From contig NZ_WUMN01000001.1 of NCBI RefSeq assembly GCF_009826935.1, positions 1,178,001 through 1,242,000 on the forward strand: 64,000 nucleotides of DNA, in the 5' to 3' direction. The notes beneath the pieces are model-generated. The model searched no databases. It was not told the DNA's origin and worked only from the letters and a program-made list of their open reading frames with translations. Shown piece by piece: positions 52,848 to 63,063 of the stretch (the first letter of the stretch is position 1; the number at the start of each line of letters is the position of its first letter). This DNA comes from Flavobacterium sp. Sd200 (GTDB taxonomy: Bacteria; Bacteroidota; Bacteroidia; Flavobacteriales; Flavobacteriaceae). Both the position numbers and the translations under genes were made by a program.

Positions 52848-55800
52848 TTAGTAAACAATTCTTTTGCTTACTTTTCCTTTAGCAGTATTAATCTCTACAA
52901 TTACAACCTGCTGTTGTATCTGTAGACCATTGATCGCTGCTTTTGTATCATTAATATCAGACTGTGTATAAAGTTTGCTTCCGCGAACGTCGTAAACATT
53001 TACACCTGTAATTAAAATATTTCCTGATGCAATATTTATAGAACTGCCTTCTTTAAACACTGTTACACTGTTTTCTAAAGACAAAGGGTGGTCAGTATCC
53101 AGTATCGAAGTACTTACCCATTCGCTAAAACCTCCGTCGCCACAATTACTGCGAACAAAAAGATAATTGCTTACAGCAGGATTGTATGGAGCACTGTCTA
53201 TAAATATAGATGTTGTTGGAGTACCACTACCAGTAGGCTCGGCAGATGTATTACTCAACACATATTCATATCCCTGTGGAAAAGTTCCCAATTCCGGCGG
53301 GCTCCAACGAAGATTGGCTGTGCTTGCATCTACAGGCTCAATAGATAAACCATATGGGGCAAAACAACTTGGTGCAGCCGTAACAATTACAGTATAATCT
53401 TCTGCCTCACCTGCACCCTGCTCACCACATACCGGTATAGGCGAACCTAAACGCGCATTACGTATCCTCATTCTATAAGTGCCTTCTGCAACACCAACCG
53501 GTACAGTAACAGTACCAACCTGAGCCGGAGAAGCTAAATAAGGCGAATTGATAACCCTTTCTCCATCATCGCTAAAATCAAAATTATTGTTCCAGTCGAT
53601 CCATACTGTATACAGATATTCTTCCCCGGGATGTGTAGCAGTTATTGTAAATGCTCCTCCTGCATAAGTAGTTACAGAGTGAGTTGCTGTATAATCGGTA
53701 TAACCGCTAAAACCTGTACCTGTATTAGATATATTGGTTTCACCACCTTCTGTAGTTATTCCTGATATATAAAATTCTGTAGACTCGTTATTTGTAGGAA
53801 CACAGTATCCGCTAAAGAACTCATAGGTAGCCCATTCGCTAAATCCATCTTCACCACAAACAGAACGCACGTGCAGGTAGGTAAGTACATTTGGTGTTAT
53901 TGCTATTCCTGATGCAGAAAATGCCGCAGTATATTCACCACTTGCAGGCGGTGTCTGTGAGTTTGTAACAGCATATTCATATCCTACAGGAGTACCTGTA
54001 TTAGGCAATGCCCAACTAACATTAGTACTGGTAAGCGAAGTTATATCTGCATCAAGTAGCCTCGGAACATCACATGCAGGTGGAGGCGTAAAGCTCCATT
54101 CTAATGTAAAGTTTCCGCTGGCAGTGCTCCATCCATCCTGTACCCAATATACTGTTTGCGTGCTGCCCGTACGGTTTTCCCAAACGGTTTCTTCAAAGTC
54201 GTCATCAGTACAGGTCAGGAAAGTTTGCTCATTAGCAGCACAACCTCCATAAAATACTGAATGTACGGCATCATAACCAGGTTCGGTCATTCTGATGCTA
54301 AGCGTATAACCGTTAGGCACATCTATAGTATAAAAAAGATCCGGAGCGGTATGATCGCTATAGCATTCAGGTGAAAAATTATGTTCAGCACCTTGTGTAC
54401 TAAAACTGTAAGGACTGCTTTGATTAGTAAGGTCTATTGCTGTAGCACAGGTATCTCCCTCAAGATATCTAAACCTTAGCGAGGTTACCCACAGGCTGTA
54501 ATCGCCATCGCCGCAATCAGTACGAACATGCAGGTAATAGTAAGTATTATTGGTAATACCGGTAAATCCGGTTACAGATGTTCCTGTTGTATTTGTACCA
54601 CTATCCGGAGGTGTATTAGACGTTGTAACCGCATATTGATAACCTGCCGGGGTATTACCCAACGTTGGAGCCGTCCAGCTAAGGTTAGCCGTGTTAGCCG
54701 TTGTTGCAACACCCGCAGGAGCAGATGGAGTAAAACAGCTTGGTGGTGTGGTTACATTAACAGTATAGTCTTCATAGGCACCGTTAGTCATGTAGCCACA
54801 AGGTTGAGGAACTTCATTATCCATAGGAGTAATACCAATTCTTAAACGGTGGTTTCCTAATGGTGCAGTTATCGGTATGTTTATATTACCCGATAGTACT
54901 GTAGTTTCTGTAGCCTCAGATATACCTGCATAAACCTGTTCGCCTTCATCAGTAAAATCAAGATCATCGTTAAGATCGATCCATATTCTAACATTGTATC
55001 TTACATAAACATTAAGACCAATACTAAATGGCTGGCTAACACCTTGGCCAATATTTACTACCTGATCAGTATAGTCTCCAAATTCATCGTCTTCCCTTAC
55101 GGTAGTATTGTTTATAGAGCCTATTGTAACATTTGTAATACCCTGTCCGTTAACATAGTTTGGGGTAGGAATACAAACTCCATTATAAAACGGAATAGTA
55201 ACCCACTCACTAAAATCGCCATTGCCACAATTGGTCCTGACATGCAGATAACTAACTGCATTTACAGGAACGTTTATTCCGTTTACTGTTGTAGCGGTTA
55301 CATCTGTACCTGTTGCAGGAGTTGCAGAGGTTTCTGTAACAGCATACTGATATCCGTCAGGAGTAGTACCATGCTGTGGTGCAGTCCAGCTAAGGCTGTT
55401 TACCCCGGCCGATGTAATTTGGCCTGCAACATTTGTTGGTGTAAAACAGCTTGGTGGCGTGGTTACATTAAGCGTATAATCTTCATAAGAACCATATTCT
55501 CCTGTATAACATGCAGAGATATTTGAAAGCCAGTTAACCACAGCTCCTACTCTTACTCTATGATTGCCTAAAACAGTATCGAAAGGAACAGTTAAATATC
55601 CTGTTATAGTGGATGTCTCTTCTCCTGCTGCCGAAGCTCCGCTGTAAAGTTCTTCCCCCGGATCATTAAAATCAAGGTCGTTATTCCAGTCTACCCATAT
55701 TTTAACATTATATGATTGTGGAACATTTAATGTAAGGCTAAATGGTGTGGTTACACCCTGACCAATATTTGCTATTTGAGCTGTAAAATCTCCATAGTTA

Positions 55801-57452
55801 TTATCTTCGGTGGTAGTTGTATTATTAATACCGCCAAAAGTAACATTCGTAATACCATTGCCCTCTATTGATGTAGGCCTTGGAGTACAGTAACCATTAA
55901 AATAAGTTCCGGTAAACCATTCGCTATAGTTATTATTACCACAAATTGCCCTTACATGTATATAGTTTACAGCATTTGCTGTTACAGTAACATTGTTAAC
56001 AGTAGTGGTTGCGTTAGGAGTTCCTGTTGCCGGAGGCGTAGCCGAATTAGTTACAGCATACTCATAACCTGTAGGTGTGTTACCCAGTGTTGGAGCTGTC
56101 CAGCTTATATTTGCTATTCCAGACGCTACTGATGTACCTGTTGGCGCAGTTGGTGTAAAACAACTTGGCGGATTGGTAACATTGATTGTATAATCTTCAT
56201 AAGAAGCATTATAAAGAGATGTACATGCAGTGACCGGGGCGCTCCAGGTTACAACGCTGCCCACCCTTAAACGGTGGTTGCCCAGCAAAGCATTAGCAGG
56301 AACGGTAAAAGTTCCCGTAAGCGTTGCTGTTGCGGCTACTGCCGATGTAGCGTCATAAACCTGTTCACCCGCGTCATCAAAATCAAGATCGTTATTCCAG
56401 TCTATCCAAATTCTTGTATTAAAAGCAAGCCCTGTAGTTAGTGTAATGCTAAATGGTTGGGTTACTCCCTGCCCCACATTTACAGTCTGGGCTGTATAGT
56501 TACCATAGTTTCCTGTTTCGGCAGCAGTAGTATTATTAATACTGCCAATAGTAACGTTGGTTATTCCCTGCCCGTCTATATAGGTTGGCTGGGGAGTACA
56601 GTAACCATTATAAAATGAAACAGAAGCCCATTGGCTGTAATCGCCATTGCCACAATTGCTTCTAACATACAGGTATCCGTTTAAAGGACATTCTAAGTTA
56701 GATGCCGACGTGCCACTTACAGAAACACCACTTACAGGCTGTGCTGGCGAATCAACAATAGCATATTCATACCCCTGCGGTGCATTTCCTAAAGTCGGGG
56801 CTCCCCAGCTTATATTTACGCGACCGCTGCTCACATTGGTTACTATCAGGTTTACAGGTGCAAAACATGTTGGCGGTGGGGTAACGTTTAGTGTATAATC
56901 TTCATAAGCTCCGCTTGTTCCATTAAAACAAGGAGTTGTTTGCGATCCTCCACGTCCTAAAAGTGCGCCACCTACCCTTAGACGGTGAGGCCCTATAGCA
57001 GCATTTGCCGGAACTGTAAGGCTTCCGTTAAGTGTTACTGCTGGGTTTGATGATGTTGTGGTAGAATAAACCTGTTCTCCTTCGTCATCAAAATCAAAGT
57101 CGTTGTTCCAGTCTACCCATACTTTTACACCATAGCCAATGGTTGTTGCCATGGTAATTGTAAAAGGCTGGGTTACCGTTTGACCAACATTTGCTACCTG
57201 ATTGGTATAATCACCATAATTTCCGGTTTCTGCACCAGTGGTGTTGTTAATAGTGCCAAAGGTAAAGTTTGTTATACCTGTGCCGCTTATGCCTGTAGGC
57301 GCAGGCACACAATATTCCTGTGCAAATGCTGCACCTCCGTTTAACAGCAACAATGCCGCTGCTGCAAACAGACCTTTTTTAATGTAGAGCGAACGCCGTT
57401 GTGCTCCAGATACGGCATTGCTCATGACTGATTTAAAATAGTACTTTTTCAT
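52848..57452 (-). CDS. Large T9SS-secreted GEVED/FN3 mosaic surface protein
   Basis: The 1534-residue protein has a long signal region (about 1-45, with LFAAAALLLLNGGAAFAQ). Five GEVED domains follow in pairs with fibronectin type III domains: about 46-192, 295-440, 545-685, 790-935 and, after a different CUB-like module with DTCATAIDLTNQSSPY (about 1045-1190), a last GEVED near 1260-1385. Each GEVED has W(I/V)D(W/L)N(N/D)D(F/L)DF acidic loops, and the FN3 repeats share a CF(T/A)P opening and GYEYAV. It ends with a T9SS sorting signal resembling type C (about 1460-1534, VKVYDVRGSKLY type, ending SKRIVY). It is likely an adhesin at the cell surface. Confidence 0.92.
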   Translation of the reverse strand: MKKYYFKSVMSNAVSGAQRRSLYIKKGLFAAAALLLLNGGAAFAQEYCVPAPTGISGTGITNFTFGTINNTTGAETGNYGDYTNQVANVGQTVTQPFTITMATTIGYGVKVWVDWNNDFDFDDEGEQVYSTTTSSNPAVTLNGSLTVPANAAIGPHRLRVGGALLGRGGSQTTPCFNGTSGAYEDYTLNVTPPPTCFAPVNLIVTNVSSGRVNISWGAPTLGNAPQGYEYAIVDSPAQPVSGVSVSGTSASNLECPLNGYLYVRSNCGNGDYSQWASVSFYNGYCTPQPTYIDGQGITNVTIGSINNTTAAETGNYGNYTAQTVNVGQGVTQPFSITLTTGLAFNTRIWIDWNNDLDFDDAGEQVYDATSAVAATATLTGTFTVPANALLGNHRLRVGSVVTWSAPVTACTSLYNASYEDYTINVTNPPSCFTPTAPTGTSVASGIANISWTAPTLGNTPTGYEYAVTNSATPPATGTPNATTTVNNVTVTANAVNYIHVRAICGNNNYSEWFTGTYFNGYCTPRPTSIEGNGITNVTFGGINNTTTTEDNNYGDFTAQIANIGQGVTTPFSLTLNVPQSYNVKIWVDWNNDLDFNDPGEELYSGASAAGEETSTITGYLTVPFDTVLGNHRVRVGAVVNWLSNISACYTGEYGSYEDYTLNVTTPPSCFTPTNVAGQITSAGVNSLSWTAPQHGTTPDGYQYAVTETSATPATGTDVTATTVNGINVPVNAVSYLHVRTNCGNGDFSEWVTIPFYNGVCIPTPNYVNGQGITNVTIGSINNTTVREDDEFGDYTDQVVNIGQGVSQPFSIGLNVYVRYNVRIWIDLNDDLDFTDEGEQVYAGISEATETTVLSGNINIPITAPLGNHRLRIGITPMDNEVPQPCGYMTNGAYEDYTVNVTTPPSCFTPSAPAGVATTANTANLSWTAPTLGNTPAGYQYAVTTSNTPPDSGTNTTGTSVTGFTGITNNTYYYLHVRTDCGDGDYSLWVTSLRFRYLEGDTCATAIDLTNQSSPYSFSTQGAEHNFSPECYSDHTAPDLFYTIDVPNGYTLSIRMTEPGYDAVHSVFYGGCAANEQTFLTCTDDDFEETVWENRTGSTQTVYWVQDGWSTASGNFTLEWSFTPPPACDVPRLLDADITSLTSTNVSWALPNTGTPVGYEYAVTNSQTPPASGEYTAAFSASGIAITPNVLTYLHVRSVCGEDGFSEWATYEFFSGYCVPTNNESTEFYISGITTEGGETNISNTGTGFSGYTDYTATHSVTTYAGGAFTITATHPGEEYLYTVWIDWNNNFDFSDDGERVINSPYLASPAQVGTVTVPVGVAEGTYRMRIRNARLGSPIPVCGEQGAGEAEDYTVIVTAAPSCFAPYGLSIEPVDASTANLRWSPPELGTFPQGYEYVLSNTSAEPTGSGTPTTSIFIDSAPYNPAVSNYLFVRSNCGDGGFSEWVSTSILDTDHPLSLENSVTVFKEGSSINIASGNILITGVNVYDVRGSKLYTQSDINDTKAAINGLQIQQQVVIVEINTAKGKVSKRIVY

Positions 57453-57631
57453 AGTGTTTTTTAAAGGTAATACTCATGCGATAGTTTTTGGTTTTTAACA
57501 GATAATAGTGCTAATACCCTAAACAAATAAATTGCTTTGTGGTATTGGCATAAAATTCTGTAATGTTACCTGAGTATTAAAAAAACGTGACGGAAAATTT
57601 GTGACATCAACCGGATTTATTTTTTAACTAT
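57453..57631. other. Gap between the GEVED gene and the TPR-HTH gene
   Basis: This 179-nt AT-rich spacer must hold the GEVED promoter. The best -7-like sequence is weak. Distant inverted pieces (AATACTCA near 57470 and TGAGTATT near 57570) are seen, too far apart to call a terminator. Confidence 0.35.
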
Positions 57632-59296
57632 TTATATTTCATACAAATAGCTAAAAAGCATTGAGCTGTCTTTTAGTCCAAGTTTTTGCGATATACGCTC
57701 TTTTCGCTTGCGTCCTGCATCTAAAGAAATGTTGAGCATGGCAGCAATTTCTTTAGCGTTGAGGTTCATGTACACATAGCATATAAAGCGTATATCGTTT
57801 GCGTTAAGATCGGGGTGCGCAGCTTTTAATCGGGTTAAAAAGCCATGGTTTACTTCTTCAAAGTGCGTAAGGAATCCTTCCCACTCGTTATCGCTGTTAA
57901 GCGAATTTCGTAAAAAACGAATGTGTTTTTTTACGACAGGAAGCTGTGCAATTTCGGGTATGTCATTAAGCAATTTAACAACGTCTTCTATCATTTGATA
58001 TTTGCCCGAGGTGTACAGTGCCTGAGACGACAGTTTCCTGTTCTTATGCTCTATTTCATTTTTAAGCAGTTCTTTTTCTAAAATTATTTCGTGCTGCTTT
58101 TGCTGAAATAACTTTTCCTGTTGCAATGCTTCGCTTTCCTGCTTTGCCAACCTTAATGCCATTACCTGCTGACTGTTTTCGGCAATAAGCTTTTTTTGCT
58201 TATGCCTCATAGATATAGTCCTGAAAATAAATATTATCAATAACAATATAAGGGTAATGCATATTACAACAGCAAAATATACTTTGCGGTCTTTTGCTAT
58301 TGTAGCATTTTTAATGGCTATCTGATTTTTATAATCCTGAATTTCGAACTTTACACGGTTGTTCTCATAAACACGGCCGTTCTTTATATTATTTAGTTCC
58401 TGCTGTACAGCAAAAACCGAATCTTTATATTGCAATGCCTTATCAAAATCTTTGTTCTGCGCATAAATTTTTGAAAGGAACGTATATATTTTTTGTTTCC
58501 TGCTAAGTTCGGCACTGTTTTTAAGTCCCATCAGAGCATACTTTTCGGCCTGCGGATAGTTTTTTTCGAGTAAAAAACCTTTGGCTACATTAAGTTGTAA
58601 AGATATAGCAGCATCGTTGCCGACTTTATCGGGTATCTGGTCTAAAAGAGATAAGGAGAAATTTTTAGCCTTTTGTGTGTAGCCCATATCCATTTCTGTT
58701 TCGGCAAGACCGGCATTGACTCCTAAGACAAGACGTGGGTTATTATTGGCATATTTAAGTGCTTCTTTAAAATAGGCGTGTGCCTCTTTATATTTTTTCA
58801 TTTCGCCAAGTATCATACCAAGATTTAGCGTATAAATGCCAATATTGGTTGAATCTTTCTGTTCTTTGCTTATGTCATAGGCTCTTTTAAAGTAATCGTA
58901 TGCCTTTTTAAATTCACCTTCGCGGCTGTAAAAAATAGCAATATTGTTAATGGCACCTATTTCAAGGTTCTTATATTTAAATTTTATAGCAATATTGTAG
59001 GCTTCCAAATAATATTTTAAACCCTCGCCATAATCCATCATTGCTACATAGCAATTACCCAAATTTACGGTAGAACCATACATTTGGTGTCCCCATTTAT
59101 TTTTAGATGCAATTGCCTGCGCCTCGGTTAAGAGTTCCAATGCCCGCAAATACTTCTTTTCTTCTGTTTTTAAAACCCCTTGCCTTATTATAGAATCACA
59201 CTGTTTTACAGTTACTTGCTGGGCATAGAAAGTTGTACCTATCAGCAATAAGCAGGTTACAATAATCTTTTTATATAAATTATCAAAAAAGTGCAT
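57632..59296 (-). CDS. TPR-containing membrane regulator with C-terminal HTH
   Basis: The 554-residue protein has a signal-like N-terminal segment (about 8-25), TPR repeats over about 40-290 (for example ALELLTEAQAIASKNKWGHQM and YDYFKRAYDISKEQKD), one membrane helix at about 340-362 (YFAVVICITLILLLIIFIF), a coiled coil, and a C-terminal LuxR-like HTH (about 495-550, LNANDIRFICYVYMNLNAKEIAAMLNI). This layout, with periplasmic TPR and cytoplasmic HTH, is common in Flavobacteria and may sense envelope proteins and control a neighbour; the GEVED gene is a candidate. Confidence 0.85.
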   Translation of the reverse strand: MHFFDNLYKKIIVTCLLLIGTTFYAQQVTVKQCDSIIRQGVLKTEEKKYLRALELLTEAQAIASKNKWGHQMYGSTVNLGNCYVAMMDYGEGLKYYLEAYNIAIKFKYKNLEIGAINNIAIFYSREGEFKKAYDYFKRAYDISKEQKDSTNIGIYTLNLGMILGEMKKYKEAHAYFKEALKYANNNPRLVLGVNAGLAETEMDMGYTQKAKNFSLSLLDQIPDKVGNDAAISLQLNVAKGFLLEKNYPQAEKYALMGLKNSAELSRKQKIYTFLSKIYAQNKDFDKALQYKDSVFAVQQELNNIKNGRVYENNRVKFEIQDYKNQIAIKNATIAKDRKVYFAVVICITLILLLIIFIFRTISMRHKQKKLIAENSQQVMALRLAKQESEALQQEKLFQQKQHEIILEKELLKNEIEHKNRKLSSQALYTSGKYQMIEDVVKLLNDIPEIAQLPVVKKHIRFLRNSLNSDNEWEGFLTHFEEVNHGFLTRLKAAHPDLNANDIRFICYVYMNLNAKEIAAMLNISLDAGRKRKERISQKLGLKDSSMLFSYLYEI

Positions 59297-59322
59297 TTAG
59301 CGCCATTGTTTTTAACCAATAC

Positions 59323-59330
59323 CAAATATA
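59323..59330 (-). promoter_or_regulatory. -7 box (TATATTTG) for the TPR-HTH regulator
   Basis: The minus-strand match to TAnnTTTG lies 27 nt before the ATG at 59296. Confidence 0.5.
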
Positions 59331-59394
59331 TAACATTTGTATTAAGTTAAAACAATGTTAATGCATTTAGATAATATGCCCTTGTGCGGAGAGT

Positions 59395-60477
59395 TTACCA
59401 CTCCAGTAGGATTATCATATTTTCATCTAAAGTATTTAAGTAAAAACTCAGAAAAAAGTATAGGATATTTGACTGTAGCTTGCTTAAAACATCTTTTACC
59501 ATAAACTGTTTTGGCGTTACCCCATAAAACTTCTTGAAGCTTGTAATAAAATGAGAAACGCTTTTGTAGCCCAACTGAGCCGATACTTCGTTAACGGGGT
59601 TGCTGTTTGCCAGCATTTTTTTTGCGCTTTGCATTCTTAAACCTATAATGAACTCATGTATGGTGCTTCCAAATTTTTCTTTGAAACCGGTTTTGAGCTT
59701 CAGTTCGTTTAAAGATACAATGCGGGAAAGCTGTTTGATGGTTGGAGGATTATTGTAGTGCAAAACCAAGTAGGCCTTTGCCGTTTCCAAACCAATACTC
59801 GTTTTGTCGTTTATGGCAGGTATATTGGTCCCCGAAGTATTACAAATGAAAAGTTGCAGCAACAGATCTCTAAGTTTAAGCTCTGTGTAATATTTTTTTA
59901 AAATGCCCTGATAGTTATTATCCAATATATCTAAAATGGTTTGCAGCAGCGCATGGCTAATAGGTATAAGGTTCCTGCCAAAATGTATATAGCTGCCTTC
60001 GCTTACATTTTGATAAAATAATGACGATGGTGCCCACTTTTCAGTTTTCATGATCGATAAGTAATAGGGCCTGGCTAAAAATATCCTTATATATCTCATG
60101 GGCTCTTTGCTGCGGGGCATCTCCATTGCAACATCTGTGTCTCCCCTAAAAACCAATTGTAAAATGCCTTTGGGTAAGTCTCTTACCTTTTTATATTGCT
60201 TTTTAAAAGTTGCCACACTGCCCGTAAGCAATAAAGACATCTGTACATATTCGCCTCTTTTTCTTAACAATTCAGTATAATCGTCCAGATTATTAAAACA
60301 TGTCTCTATCAATATAAAACCATCTGTGCTAAAAATGCGCCCTTTTAATAAAATCCCGTCCTTTTTATGATAGAAGATTTCCCTGAAATCTATTTCAGAT
60401 TCATTCCTGCCCTCATCGGGTACAGATATTTCATATAAGGTTTCGTTCTCCTCTCTAAGTTTAGACCGTATATACAT
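59395..60477 (-). CDS. AraC-family transcription regulator, probable metallophore-uptake regulator
   Basis: The 360-residue protein has an N-terminal sensing region (about 1-225) and two HTH motifs near residues 232-330: IKQLSRIVSLNELKLKTGFKEKF and the FITSFKKFYGVTPKQF signature of AraC proteins. It ends with an extra 25-30 residue tail of hydrophobic character beyond the usual HTH end. Divergent placement next to a TonB-dependent receptor is like the PchR/YbtA siderophore regulators, which sense the ferric siderophore. The -7 box overlaps the divergent region. Confidence 0.88.
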   Translation of the reverse strand: MYIRSKLREENETLYEISVPDEGRNESEIDFREIFYHKKDGILLKGRIFSTDGFILIETCFNNLDDYTELLRKRGEYVQMSLLLTGSVATFKKQYKKVRDLPKGILQLVFRGDTDVAMEMPRSKEPMRYIRIFLARPYYLSIMKTEKWAPSSLFYQNVSEGSYIHFGRNLIPISHALLQTILDILDNNYQGILKKYYTELKLRDLLLQLFICNTSGTNIPAINDKTSIGLETAKAYLVLHYNNPPTIKQLSRIVSLNELKLKTGFKEKFGSTIHEFIIGLRMQSAKKMLANSNPVNEVSAQLGYKSVSHFITSFKKFYGVTPKQFMVKDVLSKLQSNILYFFLSFYLNTLDENMIILLEW

Positions 60478-60545
60478 AATACCAATACTGTTACTTTTAA
60501 TACCATTTTCATTATTGTGCTACTGCAGTCAACAATACTTTTGCG

Positions 60546-60553
60546 CAAAGTTA
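60546..60553 (-). promoter_or_regulatory. -7 box (TAACTTTG) for the AraC regulator
   Basis: The minus-strand sequence is a perfect TAnnTTTG match 69 nt before the ATG at 60477. It abuts the left arm of the inverted repeat at 60551-60577, a possible operator. Confidence 0.5.
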
Positions 60554-60577
60554 TTTATAATAAGTCTAATTAAATAA
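60551..60577. promoter_or_regulatory. Inverted repeat, candidate Fur- or AraC-type operator
   Basis: TTATTTA (60551-60557) and TAAATAA (60571-60577) are a perfect 7-bp dyad with a 13-nt spacer that includes AAGTCTAAT. The position between divergent AraC and receptor genes fits an iron- or ligand-responsive operator. The identity of the binding protein is unknown. Confidence 0.35.
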
Positions 60578-60635
60578 AACATTGCTTGATTTTTACACTT
60601 TGAGTAAAATACAGTAAATACAGCCTTTAAACCCA

Positions 60636-63038
60636 ATGAAACACCAATTACGCTACACCTTTTTACTTTTATTATTTACCATAACTTTTAATGCCCAACA
60701 TAAAAATACAGTAATATATGGTATGGCAAAATCGGCCAACGGAGAGACTATACCCGGTATTACAGTAACTGTAGACAATACAAATAGTATTACTGAAACG
60801 GATGTTAACGGTAAGTATCGCCTGAATGTAAAGCCAGGAAAGCATACAATACAGTTTAGCGGAATGGGTTTTGACAAAAAGGCCGAAACGGTTACAATAA
60901 AAGAAAACGAACGCAAAGAACTAAACATAACACTTACATTAAAGGCCGCCACAGAATTAGATGAGTTAGAAATAAAGGGAAAATCGGCACTGCAACAGGT
61001 GCGCGAAACACCATATAATGTGGTAGCCTTAGATGCAAAATCGCAATATAATACCACTTTAGACCTTGCGCATTTACTCGATAAAGCATCTGGTGTAAAA
61101 ATACGTGAAACGGGTGGTGTAGGATCTGACATGTCTATATCCCTAAACGGTTTTACAGGCAGGCACATTAAATTGTTTATGGACGGTGTGCCTATGCAGG
61201 GGTTTGGTTCTGCTTTTCAGCTTAATAACATACCCGTAGGTATTGCCGATCGTATAGAAGTCTACAAAGGTGTGGTGCCTGTAGAGTTTGGGGCAGATGC
61301 GCTGGGTGGGGCAATAAACATTGTAACAAACCAAAGTGCTAATACCTATCTGGACATGTCTTATTCTTATGGTTCTTTCAATACCCATAAAACCAATATT
61401 AACTTCGGATATACCGGTAAATCAGGGTTCACAGTTCAGTTCAATGCTTTCCAAAATTATTCCGATAACAATTATAAAGTATTTGTAGACCGTATTCTAA
61501 ATGTAAACGATGGTACTTACAGTATTAGGAATAAATGGGCCGAGCGTTTTCATGACACCTATCATAATGAGACTTCTATAATAAAAATGGGATTCGTAAA
61601 CAAATGGTGGGCAGACCGCTTTTTGATAGGAGCCACTTTTGGACAGGAATATGCCGATATCCAGACTGCCAATATGATGATGATAGTATATGGAAAAAAG
61701 TTCAGGACCTCCACCACAGTAATGCCCTCTTTAAACTACGAGAAAAGAAACATATTTACCAAAGGGCTTAATTTTCGTTTAACAGCTAATTACAATCGCA
61801 ATAAAAACCATAATAACGATACCATAAACAGGCAGTACAACTGGTTTGGAGATTATAGGGTAACTGGTTCAGCAGGTGAAAGCGCTAACGGTACATTATC
61901 AGATTTTTATAATAATAACTATTCATCTACTGCAAATTTAAATTATCGCATTAACGATAGCCATTCGGTATCCATAAATGATGTGATAAGTGGCTATGAA
62001 CGAAAAAATGAAATGGCAGTAACATCTGCCGAACTGGGTGCAACTTATGATAATATGCGCCGGGTAAGTCAAAAAAATGTATTGGGAATCTCCTACTGCT
62101 ACCGCTATAATAACAGATGGAATCTCGACCTGTTTGCTAAAAATTACCATCAGAAAGTGATTGGTCCCATAAATACCGGAGATGAAGGGCATCCTTCTTA
62201 TACAGAGATAAAAGAAACCTATGGTACAACAGGTTATGGTCTTGCCACTACATATTTCTTTAAAGACGTACAGGTAAAAGCATCAATAGAAAAAGCCTAT
62301 CGATTGCCTACAGATACAGAGCTTTTTGGGGATGAAGTACTGGAAACAGGAAATGCATCTATAAAGGCCGAAAATTCTATGAACTACAATTTAGGAGCCA
62401 CGCTTAACAAACAACTTAACCAAAACCATTCGGTTTACGCCGATGTAAATGCCTATTACCGCGATACACAGGACTACATTCGTCGTGTAGTAGAACAACG
62501 TAACGGTACTGGCGGCTCTATGAACCACGGAACGGTGCGTAATATTGGTGTTGATGCCGAACTACGCTATTATTATAAAAACAGGTTTACTGTAGGCGGT
62601 AATGTTACCTACCAAAACCTGCGTGACAAAGAGCGTTATTATGCCTCAACATCAGGAATTCGCGAAAGTCCTACCTATAATATAAGGATCCCTAATGTGC
62701 CTTACTTTTTTGGCAATGCAGATGCTGCCTACTATCTGCACAATATATGGGGTAAAGGCAATGTGCTAACCGCCGGATATTCTCTAAATTTTGTAGGCGA
62801 ATTTTTTCTCAACTGGGAAAACCTTGCAACTGCAAACAATAAGTTAAGTATAGACCAACAACTATCGCATGACCTTAATGTAACCTTTGCTGCCGCAAAC
62901 GGAAAATACAACATAGCTTTTGAAGCCAGGAATATTACCAACGAATTACTGTATGATAACTATGCGCTTCAAAAACCGGGCAGGAATTTTTCGGTCAAGC
63001 TGCGCTACTTCATTATGTACAAGCAAAACAAAAAATAA
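60636..63038 (+). CDS. TonB-dependent receptor (siderophore type)
   Basis: The 800-residue outer-membrane protein has a signal peptide (about 1-20, ending FNAQ), a carboxypeptidase-D-like regulatory domain (about 27-105, ANGETIPGITVTVDNTNSI), a plug (about 115-235, with VYKGVVPVEFGADALGGAINIV) and a 22-strand-type barrel that ends in FSVKLRYFIMYKQNKK. The plug motif places it with siderophore and vitamin receptors rather than the SusC group. The divergent AraC regulator and the following DUF4374-like lipoprotein support metallophore uptake. The exact ligand is not known. Confidence 0.92.
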   Translation: MKHQLRYTFLLLLFTITFNAQHKNTVIYGMAKSANGETIPGITVTVDNTNSITETDVNGKYRLNVKPGKHTIQFSGMGFDKKAETVTIKENERKELNITLTLKAATELDELEIKGKSALQQVRETPYNVVALDAKSQYNTTLDLAHLLDKASGVKIRETGGVGSDMSISLNGFTGRHIKLFMDGVPMQGFGSAFQLNNIPVGIADRIEVYKGVVPVEFGADALGGAINIVTNQSANTYLDMSYSYGSFNTHKTNINFGYTGKSGFTVQFNAFQNYSDNNYKVFVDRILNVNDGTYSIRNKWAERFHDTYHNETSIIKMGFVNKWWADRFLIGATFGQEYADIQTANMMMIVYGKKFRTSTTVMPSLNYEKRNIFTKGLNFRLTANYNRNKNHNNDTINRQYNWFGDYRVTGSAGESANGTLSDFYNNNYSSTANLNYRINDSHSVSINDVISGYERKNEMAVTSAELGATYDNMRRVSQKNVLGISYCYRYNNRWNLDLFAKNYHQKVIGPINTGDEGHPSYTEIKETYGTTGYGLATTYFFKDVQVKASIEKAYRLPTDTELFGDEVLETGNASIKAENSMNYNLGATLNKQLNQNHSVYADVNAYYRDTQDYIRRVVEQRNGTGGSMNHGTVRNIGVDAELRYYYKNRFTVGGNVTYQNLRDKERYYASTSGIRESPTYNIRIPNVPYFFGNADAAYYLHNIWGKGNVLTAGYSLNFVGEFFLNWENLATANNKLSIDQQLSHDLNVTFAAANGKYNIAFEARNITNELLYDNYALQKPGRNFSVKLRYFIMYKQNKK

Positions 63039-63063
63039 CAATAACCTTTAATTATAATTTAAA

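Noticed and set aside
54528..55526. Long plus-strand ORFs (105 and 160 codons) opposite the GEVED gene
   Set aside because: They are rich in Cys, Arg, Ser and Ile with no start-site support and lie fully antisense to a well-supported repeat protein, so they are codon shadows of its repeats.
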